Of a stretch of 64,000 nt of DNA, positions 36,096-47,965 are shown piece after piece; position 1 is the stretch's first letter; each line of letters begins with the position of its first letter. Source of the DNA: Sipunculus nudus. Taxonomy: Eukaryota > Annelida > Sipuncula > Golfingiida > Sipunculidae. The stretch is taken from NCBI GenBank assembly GCA_026874595.1, contig CM049316.1, positions 65,331,176-65,395,175 of the forward strand, given 5' to 3'. The position numbers were made by a program, and so were the translations under genes. The notes below the pieces were generated by a model, which made no database searches, was not told the origin of the DNA, and saw only the letters and a program-made list of their open reading frames with translations.

Positions 36096-36689
36096 ATAAC
36101 AACTGAGGTGATTTCACACATAGTGTGACCGTAGTGTATTTTATTTATTTAAAGCTACAATAAAAGTCTCACATAAACAACGCCAATGCACTCGGGGAAA
36201 GGACAGACACCTTGGTAATCACAACCAGTAGTACAAAGTCTACGGCCATATCCATAAGATTTCCTTTGCATCTTTCCTATATGAAGTTTGTAGTTAGGGT
36301 ATCAATGACCGTGAGCGGTTACGGAGTGTAAACTGTAAACAGCTGGAGTACGGCAAGGTTATGAACAGCCGGCGGCAGTGCGTATGGCCAGCGACGGTTT
36401 CACCATTATCAAACAGCAGTATTGCTCGCAGCGAAACCTGATCATTTTTCAGAAGTTTCCATTTTGTCAGAAACATACCCCAGGGAAGTTCGGGAGATCG
36501 CTAGTTTGAATTTCAGCCGAGGCGGTGGGATTTTTCGCTGTCGACCCAAATCCAGGGTGAACGTTCTGCATGCTTAATGGGGAGACTGTGCCCAAAAGTC
36601 ATGTTTCAATCTCAGAACGAGTGCGCCTTCAGGGGTTTCTCGGTGTTATGACCCAGCTTTGTGGATGACACACTCCCATGGCCCGCAGG

Positions 36690-36800
36690 AGTGGTACACC
36701 GAGCCTGGTTGTCACCTGAATAAACGAGTATAAGCCCCTGCCACGCAGTCCGAATGCGGGATTGAACTCTGCATTTAGACATAGCGCATGGTTAAGCAGG
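36690..36800 (-). mobile_element. Possible tRNA-derived SINE fragment
   Basis: On the minus strand GAGTTCAATCCC at about 36762-36773 resembles a B box, with a weak A-box-like region upstream. Tentative. Confidence 0.3.
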
Positions 36801-36842
36801 CATTAAAATGCTCAAACAGTCATTTCAATCAGACTATAATTA

Positions 36843-36974
36843 ATGGATGAGGGCGTGGTTATCTAGAGAGCGTTCCTCCGGCGTCTACTCCGAATTTAAA
36901 AACTCTGTCTGTGTGTAATTTCTACTCGGAGACTATTCCCCGAAGTACTTTCCAATCATATTTCCCTTTCCTTG
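36843..36974 (+). repeat. Local duplication, block X
   Basis: Contains GAGAGCGTTCCTCCG (shared with 4.07 kb) and AACTCTGTCTGTGTGTAATT through CCCTTTCCTTG. The second part is repeated at 37704-37782. Confidence 0.85.
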
Positions 36975-37413
36975 TCAAGCGCTGACCCCTTAAAATGATT
37001 CCAAACCACTCATTTATGCTGCTCTTTTAGCGTACAAACTAAAAAGCTGATGTCGCAAGTCATATGTCAAAATTAAGGCTATACCGATAGTATAAATAAA
37101 TGTCATGTCAAGTTGATAACATGTGGGGGGGGGGGCACTAAAATGGCTACCGATTGTAATCCAAATACATCCAGATTGGGGTAAACCGGACGATCTAAAA
37201 TTTTGAAAATGACTAAAAATTTACATGCCCCCACTATGAACAACTGAAATCCTCTCTTTGTTTCTACTTGTGCAATTGACCACCTGCAGTCCCATGATCA
37301 CGTGTAGTATGCTTACTTATGGCTTAAAATTTTTCTACACCCGTCAAAGGGACGTTATAAGAATTGTCATCAGTAAGAAATACCTGTAGTTCATTAACAT
37401 GTACCCAGAGTAT
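36975..37413 (+). repeat. Block Y, present only in the first unit
   Basis: About 440 bases between X and Z that are missing between X' and Z'. It includes a poly-G tract at 37125-37135. Confidence 0.7.
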
Positions 37414-37694
37414 GCCAGAATTCCCATACGTTCATATCTTATAATAATCTAAAATTTAAAACATCAGTTCCGGTATCGCATCGAATTACACCATTCCGGA
37501 TCACGGTAATTGTCATGGGGACATCGGAACCTTAATATCACTTAAACGTTTCATTGGAATTCATGTTTGTTTCTGTAGTATTTGAACGATTTCATGCAAA
37601 AAATGTTCCTGTGCTAGAGTGAATACGATAGTTTTTAAATGAAGGTAGGTGAATCGGATATAAAATTTCTCCGAAAAAAAATCAGCGTGGAGAA
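37414..37694 (+). repeat. Local duplication, block Z
   Basis: Nearly identical to 37781-38065 over about 280 bases, starting GCCAGAATTCCCATACGTTC and ending CAGCGTGGAGA. Confidence 0.95.
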
Positions 37695-37703
37695 CAATCG
37701 AAG

Positions 37704-37782
37704 TTAAAAACTCTGTCTGTGTGTAATTTCTACTCGGAGACTATCCCCGGAGCACTTTCCAATCATATTTCCCTTTCCTTGC
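37704..37782 (+). repeat. Local duplication, block X'
   Basis: Second copy of the AACTCTGTCTGTGTGTAATT...CCTTTCCTTG block, joined directly to Z'. Confidence 0.9.
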
Positions 37783-38065
37783 CAGAATTCCCATACGTTC
37801 ACATCTTATAATAATCTAAAAATTAAAACATCAGTTCCGGTATCGCATCGAATTACACCATTCCGGATCACGGTAATTGTCATGGGGACATCGGAACCTC
37901 AATATCACTTAAACGTTGCATTGGAATTCATGTTTGTTTCTGTAGTATTTGAACGATTTCATGCAAAAAATGTTCCTGTGCTAGAGTGAATACGATAGTT
38001 TTTAAATGAAGGTAGGTGAATCGGATATAAAATTTCTCCGAAAAAAAAAATCAGCGTGGAGACCA
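37781..38065 (+). repeat. Local duplication, block Z'
   Basis: Second copy of Z, offset 367 bases, with few differences and a slightly longer A tract near its end. Confidence 0.95.
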
Positions 38066-39495
38066 AGGTTTTTTTCTTGGCTTCAGCAGGGGCTGTAGTT
38101 TCAGAATGTCAGTTTCAATTCGCTAAAGGATACGTGATACATATGGGACAGGTATACATGTATCATATAAATATCAACACATCGTGGTTTATATTGAATA
38201 TCATCTTGCGATACGTTTGGTTATATTGGGAGGCATATCGCCAAGTTCAACCACGAGACATTAGCCTGCATAAGATTACATAGGTTTTCGTTTCAGGATC
38301 TGGTGACAATCATGGTAGAGACTTTGACAAACAGGAACATCTTGTCCCTTACCATGTATAAAACAAGAAAAGGGCTTGTTTCCCGGACACCTCGGCGTCA
38401 AATTTGACCCCTACACCCCACCTTCAAATTTTTGTTTATTTTGATTTTCCGTAGAAAATTGCCGATGTTGTGCCCTAGCCGTTACTTGATATCTTATCAG
38501 AAATAAAATTATAAAATTTCGATTAAATTTCGTTTTGCTTTGATGTGCTTTTGCCTGATTTGCAAAAACAATTTGTTATTTTTTTTGTCATATGACATTC
38601 AAATGAAATTTGAATAAAAAACATTAACTGAATAAATCACTTTCCCCCAATGATTTATGAAAAACAATACTAGAAAATTCAAGTTTTAGTTTTTTTCCCC
38701 CCAAAAATAGTTTTTTGTTTTTGTTTTAAAGGACTGATGACATAGATAGAACTTTAAAAGAAAGGCCAATCACCGAAGTTTTAAATCGAATCACGTGACA
38801 CATAGATCAAATTTACCGCAAACACTCTTTTGTGTCACGTGACCCATAGATCAAATTACCGTAAACACATTTTTCGGCTTCTTTTTATATTTACATCCTC
38901 ACGGAAGAGCCATTACCGCGTATGTCCTAAATTTTAAAACGTTCCCATAACCTAGATGAAGAGTGACGGCTAAGGCAAAGTGGCCTGTCACCGGCCATGA
39001 TGGTGGTAGCCCTGATGGTCCCGCCAGTGGCTCTTCAGGGGACGATTCTCCTCGGGGGAATGGGATTTTTGTACATTTTGCGCGAGCGGGATAATTGGCT
39101 TAAGTTAAAAAGCATTTTTTGCATAATTGAATTTGGCATTAAGTTAAGAATTTACTCTCATAATTCCGATCAGTTTTACATTTATTTCAATACATTGTGT
39201 CAGTGATAATTTTAAACTAAGTGTAAGTCATGTATCTTATAATGGTACATAGTAGTTCACTTCATGATCAGAAAATGTGAATAATATATAAATTATATAA
39301 AATTGAAGAATAAGATGATTGATGGTTCTGATGAAATATCTATATAATTTATGACTTTCACTTGATTAAAAAAATTTTAAAAGCAAACTTCGGCACCTAC
39401 TGCAACAGATAGAACAATGATTTACAAAAGAAAAATTGTATTTAATTTAGATTGTATGATGTACAGGAATTGTTATGATAACAAATACGAGCAAC
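38066..39495. other. No gene recognised
   Basis: AT-rich. CACGTGAC words at 38793 and 38836 lie in a short near-duplicate (TCACGTGAC, CATAGATCAAATT, ACCG), and a GC-richer patch near 38990-39060 has no coding features. Confidence 0.4.
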
Positions 39496-39499
39496 TTTC

Positions 39500-39625
39500 C
39501 TGGCTGAGATGGTAGGTTTATCTGAGGATCTGAAAGACAAACCACCGACTACAGACGGTCAACTACAACCCACTCTCATAGCCATACCGGGAATTGAACC
39601 CTGGTCATCAGCGGGTTCATTGCAA
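39500..39625 (-). mobile_element. tRNA-derived SINE, copy 2
   Basis: CACTCTCATAGCCATACCGG followed by GAATTGAACC (inverse B box) aligns with 26770-26803. The rest of the head is diverged. Confidence 0.55.
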
Positions 39626-41090
39626 TTAAGAATGTTTGAGACTGTCCAGATGCAGAAAAAGTGCATCTGCCACATTTATTGCCCTCTTGCGGGCTTCACT
39701 GAGGCAAATGCGATAACGCTTCATTTATCATTGAACCGTGTTTATGTTGCTGACAGATTTATTTTTTTTCAGTCATTGTTATAGATTTTCTTGTCATAAA
39801 ATGATCCTGGCTGATAAACGATATTAATATTTAAGACATTGACTTTAACAGATTAAGAAAGAAATATAAAACATGAATGTGGAATAATGTCGTGATGAGA
39901 GCATTACTGATAAACCAAAAGGGCTTTTGAAATTCTTGGTTTGGCTTCTTGGAAAAGGTTTCCAAACTATAAAGCGTTATAGAGGGACGGATAAAGGATA
40001 CAGGCACAAAGGTTGGCATCATCATAAAAGCCTTATCTCCGCTGCCGCTGCTGAAAACAGAAATAAAGATCAGTATCTTTATTTTATCTATTTATCGGCT
40101 CTCTGAACACGTCGAGGACCTTCACACTACAACAGATGCCATCTGCTTTCCATATGAATGGAAATAAAAAGGCAGCCTAACTGGAAAAAGCTACACACCA
40201 TCAGCTTTCAGGAATAAGACTGCTCAAGGTGAAATTCACAAGAGATAACTTCCGCATTGCCCGTGGTATCACAAAGGAGATGGCTTTACCAAAGGACCAC
40301 TCAATCTAGGCATGTAGTTGGACCCCATAGTGACAACAATCGATTGGATTACCACCTCCAAAGGAAGATTAGAATCGGAATATCGCATAACTCCGCGTTG
40401 ACACCTGACGTAGATCAGACACTCGCCAAGGCCACAGGACCAATTACCGGTGATTGGCGACCACCCTATCTGACCCAAGCCCACAGACAGGTCAGGCCTA
40501 ATGTCACCATATCCATGCCTAAGGGTTTTGAATCAGGGACAAGCATAGCAGGGTTCCTAAAACTTTGAAATGTTCACCTTTCCACAGAAAGGCATAAGTC
40601 TAGTTGTGCCTTTCTGCAGGAGAATTTGCCTTCGCTATAGATGCATCCTATCATCATATCAAAATTTTTATCAGTCACTTCCGCTTTGACATTTCTGCAT
40701 GCGGAATGTTAAACCTGTGCTGTCATGGTTCTACGTCTGAATGGCTACAGCCGGTAATCTTTCGATGTGATCGGGGGTTTCCAAGTCACATTATCTGAGG
40801 ATATATCGATTTTGTTTATTTTTCATTATTTTTGATGTGAGAAGAATCTGGGAGTTCACCTTTCCAACAGTTTGGTACAAAATGATAAATGCCTTTCCAT
40901 GCAGGTGACTGTCTGTCTGAGACTGGCTGGAAGGCGTTATTGCGACCCCTGCCTAGTGTTCTGCTTTAATTTAGCTTTGTTTTAGCGGCAAATGGTATTA
41001 TCAACGGTCTACCAGGTCAAAAGACAACCACTCAAGGAAAATCAGCATATTTTTTTGAGGATCTGCAGAAGACAATTCCATTTGTGAAAG
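39626..41090. other. No gene recognised
   Basis: Open frames near 40257-40568 overlap on both strands and have no known motif. Confidence 0.35.
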
Positions 41091-41225
41091 TAAATGGCAC
41101 TCAGTAAAGCGCATACCTCCGCCATGACAAAACAAATCTACCGGATATGCCCACTGATCAGGATCCGCACCAAAACCTATGAGCAGTTTCCGTTTCCGTC
41201 CCTCCGCAAAGCATCATGGGAAACA
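41091..41225 (-). repeat. Dispersed repeat with GGAGGTATGCGC motif, copy 1
   Basis: The minus strand reads TGGCGGAGGTATGCGCTTTA, preceded by a GGTGCGGATCCTGATCAG block. The same motif occurs on the + strand at 61531-61560 (TTGACGGAGGTATGCGCACT) and, weaker, at 63381-63410. Confidence 0.5.
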
Positions 41226-44200
41226 GTGCAGTAATTTTTGCATATTTCTGCTAACAATCATATGACAATTAAAGACAAAAATACGGGTGAAAATTACCTA
41301 GGCGGACGCAAATTCGCTATTCGTGTTTTTCTGTATCGTCATCTTCATCACCTAACATGAATATATTGTTTCACGCACAATCCTTGTCAAGGTCCGATTT
41401 AAACAATACCATTTATCCAATGATCTTCTCATTCAAAATGCGAATTTATTAACGTGATGAGATATGACAAATGGACAGATGTTGGTTTAGGAGAGGTGGA
41501 TTTAAAGAATAAACTTTAGTATTCGCATTCAAATAATTAGATGCTGTGCGACTGCCATGGCAAATAGCTTAAGCTGCGTTTACCCTAGGCAACAATTATG
41601 ACGACCCGATGGTAACCAAGGCGATTAAACACGACTGGGACATGATCGGTATCAAAAGGAGGTAGATTTTGTATTGCATCTGTTTGTCCACTGCACAGGA
41701 ACGTCATCAGTACATTTACTACCCCGTGTCAATAGGTGCAAATGTTCCATAAATAGAAAGCATATGGCACACCAATTTAATTCACAGATCCAATTCTTTA
41801 CTCTGAAATAATACAAACTGCTATATTTCTTATATTTTTTTTCATAGATATAGCAAACATTATGCAAATGAAAACTGTTTCAGCAATGAGAGATTTAAAT
41901 ATTTTTCATACTTGCACTTGTTGACCACTCCATGACCTTATAAAATGAATCCACGTAATCATGTTTGATTTTATTATTTAAAAGCAAAATTAATATACTT
42001 TATAGTGGTATGTCTTTCATATTTCTACTCTCAATATCTCAAAAGTTATATAAAAAAGAGTTACCCCAACCCCCATATATTTTACCCTGTTGGTGCAATA
42101 CATTTATTTGAAGGTGGACATATAAAGAGGGTGATACACACACAAAAAAAACACCGATGCAATGCTATAATATATTTTCAAACTCTAGGGGTGTATACCT
42201 TGCCAAATATCACAATGGAAATTATTCCCCTCGGATGGTACCGACCAACTTGTCTGGCTCATGAACTTCAGTGGTCACAGAGGAAACATGGATATTATAC
42301 TACGCTGTATTACGATAATCTCGATCTGCTCCACGCTGTATATTCTTAACACCATCTGTTAAGGTGCGCATTACTACGCTCTGAAACGATTTTTTTAATC
42401 GGCATGGTCCTGGCAAAATTTTACGCAGGTTTAAAATGTCGGCACAATCATTAAGATGTCTCACTATTATGGAGATCTCTAGCAATCACCACGATTTTAA
42501 TCTACGATCTATCACGCTCTATGATGATGAGATGCGATCTTAACACGATTTTAAAAAAAATAACCAAATCTTAGTAATCGGAATGCAGCTGTAGTGTAAA
42601 CGCAGCATTTAAGGCTGTTGAATTAAATCGTCGTATGTTTCTATACGGCATTTGTATGAGCTAACTATGGTTGAGAATATCGTTAAGGTAAGAATATCGT
42701 TGTTCTGTGATGGTCGGTTGTCTGATGACAGTCGTACGATTATTATAAATAAGTAGGTTCAAACAGCTCTGTCTCTTTACAGCTAGAATATCGAGTTCAA
42801 AGCATTTTCACGACAGATGTACGAGTGTCGTGAGAAAGAATAACAATTTACCCACAAGAGTCGCACAAAAGGCGTGCGCTGGTAGGACTGATGTGGGCAT
42901 CAAATTTGACAATTGAGGGTCTGAAGGGAAATTCCTACGATTTTGAAGCCTACAGCTAAGTCACAGAAAAAAATTAGATATACATGAACTTATCGTCACC
43001 CTGTCGTGAGAGACCTATAAAATCGGCTTGACATCGAAAATTCCCATCGGTGCTGAAAAAACGCTGACCATGTTCAAAATCTACGACAATGGCCTTTGTG
43101 GGCATTTTCCGTCACAAAACACAAACATTTCATATCATGACTGTCCTAGGCGTTTTCCACTTTTCTATCATATACCTGTTGTGCGATGTATGTACAGTGT
43201 GAATAGGCCTTGCTTTGGTGCAAGGCTGAGAATTTTTTTTTTTCGGGGGGGGGGGGGGCTGGATCCGCGCCTGTTGTACTGTTTTGATAAGAGGATTCAC
43301 ACGAGTGTGGTAGCCTCAGGACGCTATAGTTTTCACAGTGGATTATCTTAAATTAAAATTTTGTCTCTGAGAACAAACGGATCACCCTGAGGCGTATTGT
43401 GATGTTGTCCAGGCAGGAAAAGCCACACTGTTTCCCTTCAATAAAAGACGTTTTGTTTCCCTTCAGCAAATGACATTGTGTTTTTATACATCACTATAAA
43501 AGGCCGCTTGACCCGCCAATCTTATTTGGTTGCTATAAAATAGCTCACTATAATTAAAAGAACATGAAAGAAGCACTAGGTGGGCCGTAAAGGCAGCATA
43601 CAAGGAGTAAATAAATATGTGAACATAAGTAAAGATAGAACCTACAGACTGTGTAAACACAGTAATAAATGCTCTCACAGCGACAGCCTGCCAACCTAAC
43701 GGTGATTAGGTGGCAATACAAGCTACAGGGTTCAAAGGAATTCTATCACAAGTCGATGTGCTCGTCAAACTGTCATTTTCAGAAGGTAGGACAAAAAGTA
43801 ACGTTATTCAGTTGGAAAACAATAATAAAAATTACATTGACAGTGGACTTATTCATTGTATTCATGCAGCAGTTATTAATAACGAGGCTGGTTTTATTCG
43901 TAAAGTGTGACTCCGTCCGTCATGACGGCTTGACACCGGAGACTGCTTCAAACTTCAGCTCTCGCTGTCAGGGTAACCACTACAAATTTTGTGTAACAAG
44001 ATTTTTTTCTTAATTATTTAGCAAATAAACACGACCATATTCGCCTGTAATGTCAAATACTACTACACATTAAATATTTTTATCCTACCCTTGGAATTGG
44101 TGTTATATTATAACTTGTATCATGACTCGCAGGCCCCTATTAGTTTAATTTAAAAAGGCCTGAATGTCATGTTATTTTCGCTAATATTCATCTAGTGAGT

Positions 44201-44270
44201 GACCGGGCAAACACTTGCTTTAATTCCTATCTATGACCTGGACCTGGGAACAAAGTAAAAGAAGCTTTAA
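41226..44270. other. No gene recognised
   Basis: AT-rich sequence with a poly-G tract at 43245-43258. Small frames show no recognisable features. Confidence 0.35.
43245..43258. repeat. Poly-G tract
   Basis: About 14 G bases after a T tract. Confidence 0.9.
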
Positions 44271-44490
44271 GTAGGCCGCATACAAAGCGGAAGAGATCGG
44301 ACCGGACTTGAATTCGTTCGGTGCGCTCAGTATGCGACAGTTGGCGGACCGGACTGCCAGTCCGGGACCGCTCCGGATCCGGTCCTGAGCGATCCTGACC
44401 ATATCAAAATGTTTTGATATTTCAGGACCGATCCTCAGTGGTCCGGTCCGGTCCACTTGAGTCCGCTCTGTTTGCGGCGGTTTTAGGACT
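44271..44490. mobile_element. GC-rich inverted-repeat element A
   Basis: The left end TAAGTAGGCCGCATACAAAG with GCGGA pairs with the right end GTCCGCTCTGTTTGCGGCGG in inverse orientation. The interior is built from CGGACCGGAC, GGATCCGGTCC and GGTCCGGTCC words that can fold on themselves. There is no transposase frame. Confidence 0.6.
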
Positions 44491-44731
44491 GCACAGGAGC
44501 AACTCAAGATCGGTATAGCTTTAAATTATTAAAATTAGCTTATTTAGCCGGAATTGACATGAAACTTTGTTATGGTATTTTGCATATTAAATACTAGTGT
44601 ATTATATTATACTGTAAATGTTTTTTTTTCTGAGCTTCATTCAAACATTAATAGACAATTTATTTAAAAAGATTATCTTAATTATAATTAATCTGTACTG
44701 TACGTTACAGTTATCTGAAGAATCATTCCCT

Positions 44732-44753
44732 TATATATATATATATATATATT
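44732..44753. repeat. (TA)n microsatellite
   Basis: About 22 bases of alternating TA. Confidence 0.9.
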
Positions 44754-44894
44754 ATTCTTTTCTTACTTTTCGAAGGATACAGTTCCACCACATCGAAGCC
44801 ATAGAAACAGCATTGTTGCTTATCTGGAATGTCTTCGACCCATTTGGTGACCGATTTTGAGCTTTTATATATAATAATTATATATTTTACCGGA

Positions 44895-44895
<1 letters not shown>

Positions 44896-44937
<42 letters not shown>
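44896..44937. repeat. (TA)n microsatellite
   Basis: About 42 bases of alternating TA. Confidence 0.95.
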
Positions 44938-44939
<2 letters not shown>

Positions 44940-45469
44940 GATCATCTGCCAGAAGAGTGTAAAACATTTAACGTTCTTTTTTTAAATATTACCGTGAAAC
45001 CGTATAAAATTAAATGTTTAATTTAATTACATTTGCAAATGAAAATGTCCTCTACAGATTGCACAAGACGTCTACATAGTAGTATCTCTAGAACTGTTAA
45101 AATGGAATTCATGAAACGCTTATAATTAAACGGCTGTTGTTTAATAAAATACTTAATTTAATTCATTAAAATTCATTTTCTGAAATCAGATTGATTACAC
45201 CAGCATGAAAGGAAAATTTAAAAGAAATTAAATTTAAATTTATGAAGAATATAAATTTGTGACTAAACATTAAAAGTTAAACACCAGCATTTCTTTGCAG
45301 AGATTTTCATAGGCCCCTTGTGCGAGTCTTTTTCTTAACCATTTCTTCATCACACGGACTGGTACATCACAAGCTGATTCACTCATATCTATCTCATCAT
45401 GAAGAAGAAATAATGCAAAAGCAATACGTTTCTTTCTGTTTCTGTTTCGAGTTTTGCTTAGAAAACCCG

Positions 45470-45635
45470 CCATTTTCACCGGTTGAATTAATTTTGAGCA
45501 ATCCGGTCCCCTCTGTGTGCTACCCGTTCAAGACAGGAGCTGCCGCAGGACGCGTGATTGCGGACTCTCCAGGATTTCCTGTCCGGGCCTGTCCGATCCG
45601 ATCTCGTCTCGTCCGCTCTGTGTGCGGCCTACTTT
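45470..45635. mobile_element. GC-rich inverted-repeat element B (relative of A)
   Basis: The right end CGTCCGCTCTGTGTGCGGCC, then TACTTTAGAA, is the inverse complement of the left end of element A. A CTCTGTGTGC block near 45508 resembles a second, internal copy. A and B may be two insertions or the two ends of one 1.36-kb element. Confidence 0.5.
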
Positions 45636-46515
45636 AGAATGAGTAAATATATGATGATACAGATTACCTCCAAATTGTAATGGATTGTTCTTTGGGTTAG
45701 TTCCTTAACCCCCACAAAATTTCATCAAAATACCTTCATTAAATTTTCTTGCGTAAACTTGCCAAAAGACAAAACAAAGAACCAAGAGAAAAAAGTACCT
45801 TCGCACTCCTCTCCCCCCTACCTGACGGAGCTATAATGAACAAGAGAAATATTCCAAATGAATAAAATAGAATCCTTAGTTCTCGATGCCTGAACCTACT
45901 TTCCCCGTGACCTTAAATCCCTATTACTTCTATTTGGATCGTCTTTATTTTCGACTTGGATCTCTGACATTTGTGACTAGGATCTGGATTACATATGGTC
46001 GGATTCGGCTTTTCTTCTTTTGCGGATTTGCTTTTCCGGACCTTTGTCTGGTTCCATTTTATTGTACTTGGGAACTAGGTCGTCATCGTTTGCAGGCTAG
46101 GCCTACTTTCCTTTTTTTCCAGGAAATGGATTTACGCTTTACCAGGTGCTCCCATTGTTGTTTTTCACATTCTACAGTTTTTCTATCATTCCTCATGTCT
46201 AGTATTTCAAACACTCAATAAAGAATAATTACAGAACTCATAATACATACGTTTTGATTAAATAAAATTTAACGTTTAAGAAAAACCCATATACACATCT
46301 AGGCCTGCCTGCCTGATCATTGATAACGTTTATAAGAATAATATTTTATTCCATATAAATTGCTGTTGCATTTCCATATTGTTTACTGTATATGACCTTA
46401 AATGTAATGCCTAATTTACTGCTTGGACATTATCAATGCATTTTTGTCTCAGAAGCAGCTGATTTAAATAATCATCATACTGAACATTAATTATTTTCTT
46501 TTGGTCATACTCGGT
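45636..46515. other. No gene recognised; possibly more of the LINE remnant
   Basis: The + strand is pyrimidine-rich at 45900-46200, as in the ORF1 remnant that follows. The minus-strand reading is lysine-rich but has no motif I can name. Confidence 0.3.
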
Positions 46516-47025
46516 TTATGCAAAGATCTTTCCATTTCATTTCCAAACAGTTTGTGCTATTTCATTTTTCCGCACTCTGTTAAAAAGTCCAATCATTTCT
46601 TTACACATGTCATCCAGTTTCCAGCTTCTTGTTCCTTTCATTTTCTTCCTCTCCCTCAGTACTGCCATCCGGTCATCAGTTTTGTGAAATCTCACTATAA
46701 CTGGTCTTGCTTTATCTTGTCTTTTGTCCCTTTCCGACCCTGTGAGCTACATCTATTGCATCTAATGCCAAGTCCATATTCAATTTATTTTTCGCCAGTC
46801 TGGGTACAGTTTCCTTTTTTTCCATTTTCTGGTACACCTGGTTTTTTTCAGATTCGATCTCCGGGTATTCTATTCATTATTTACTGCCTTTTCAAGTGCC
46901 TGCTTGGCCAAACATTTCATTTGCCCGCATACTTATTTCAAGTTAGTATTTTCCTGTTTCGTCAGGCATACCTTTTTCCCAAATGCCTCAAGTCTACTCT
47001 CAAATTCAAGAACTCTAGCTTCCAT
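46516..47025 (-). mobile_element. Decayed ORF1 protein gene of an L1-like retrotransposon
   Basis: Read on the minus strand, pieces in order match the L1 ORF1 (Transposase_22) layout: a coiled-coil-like stretch EARVLEFESRLEAFGKK (about 46975-47020); RRSNLK then GVPENGKK (46830-46866); LDAIDVAHRVGKG (about 46730-46770); ARPVIVRFHKTDDRMAVLRE, followed by KKMKGTRSW (46620-46710); and further lysine-rich sequence. ORF1 proteins bind element RNA as trimers and act as chaperones. Several frameshifts and stops interrupt it, so it is a dead copy. The 179-codon + strand frame over it is only the antisense. Confidence 0.7.
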
Positions 47026-47640
47026 TTTTTTTCATATTAGAAAGTTAGCTGAGTTTTGAGTTCACTTGTAATCTCCAGTTTAAGGATCTCTTACATGTGC
47101 TTTAAACACTTTTCAATAATGGGGGTTTCAGACATATCCCCATCGTGGAGATACATAAGCTCACATGGACACGAGCACACACGGACTCTAAAACATCACA
47201 GTCGCTTGAAAGCCGACTATGTCAAAGAGGTCACCTGGTAAATATTGATATAACATGCTGGTACTACTAGGTAGAACATAAGCAACCAAACACACAGGCA
47301 AGAGCCGTGGTCCTAGTTAAGAGATTTCTTTGTGTGCTGGGACAAATGAAATTTCCGTTGTGGTCAGCTCACGGAAATGATTCCTTTTGGTTGCAATTAC
47401 CTACGTCCCTAAAACTGGAAGCAGTCCTTTATATGAACGTTTCGTCTGCCTTTTATGTCAAAATCACAGTCTGGAGGATTAACCCACAGCGCGCCACCGA
47501 TTATGGTTATACGAATCAAATGGTTGAACTAGGATGACACAACTCAGCATCACGCAAACCTCCACCAAAGAAAACAGTCCTTTTTTCTCTGTGTGGTGGA
47601 GTTAATCGCCTCCATTTGTAATGTTAACTTAACAAAGTGT
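47026..47640. other. No gene recognised
   Basis: Possibly the 5' flank of the LINE remnant. No conserved motif was seen. Confidence 0.35.
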
Positions 47641-47644
47641 GAAC

Positions 47645-47965
47645 ATCTGCGGTTGGTGACTACTGCACCTGTGGCCCCTGACTGTGTAATTTCCCCCATT
47701 TGGAGGGTCCTACCAGCGAGGAAATCTTTTATGAGTGAAGCACGGCCGTGAGGCAGGGCCTTCCTATTATGCCTGCAGAGCGCTCACCCTAGATCATTTA
47801 GGTCTCAGTGATTATCAGACCCAATGGCTACCGCACCTGGATATGTCATCGTCCCCATTTCTGGGTTATACCATCGAGGAACCCCCAAAGGCATATTCTT
47901 TGGTGATCGAAACACGGCCGTAGGGCACAGCAGAGCGCTCAACCTGGGCAGGGGCCGACCTTGAA
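47645..47965 (-). mobile_element. Two tandem SINE-like units
   Basis: Two related units (about 47650-47795 and 47815-47960) share a GCACCTG block, TCCCCATTT, ACCA(G/T)CGAGGAA, ACACGGCCGT or GCACGGCCGT, and GCAGAGCGCTCA. On the minus strand GGTTGAGCGCTCTGC and GTTTCGATCACC resemble degenerate A and B boxes of a tRNA-derived SINE. Confidence 0.45.

Noticed and set aside
36239-36251. GTCTACGGCCATA, the start of 5S rRNA
   Set aside because: The match stops after 13 bases; the rest of 5S rRNA and its internal control region are absent.
44220-44507. 95-codon minus-strand frame
   Set aside because: It lies entirely within GC-rich inverted-repeat element A.
46501-47040. 179-codon plus-strand frame rich in Phe, Ser and Pro
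   Set aside because: It is the antisense of a decayed L1-type ORF1 gene. The minus strand carries the recognisable motifs.
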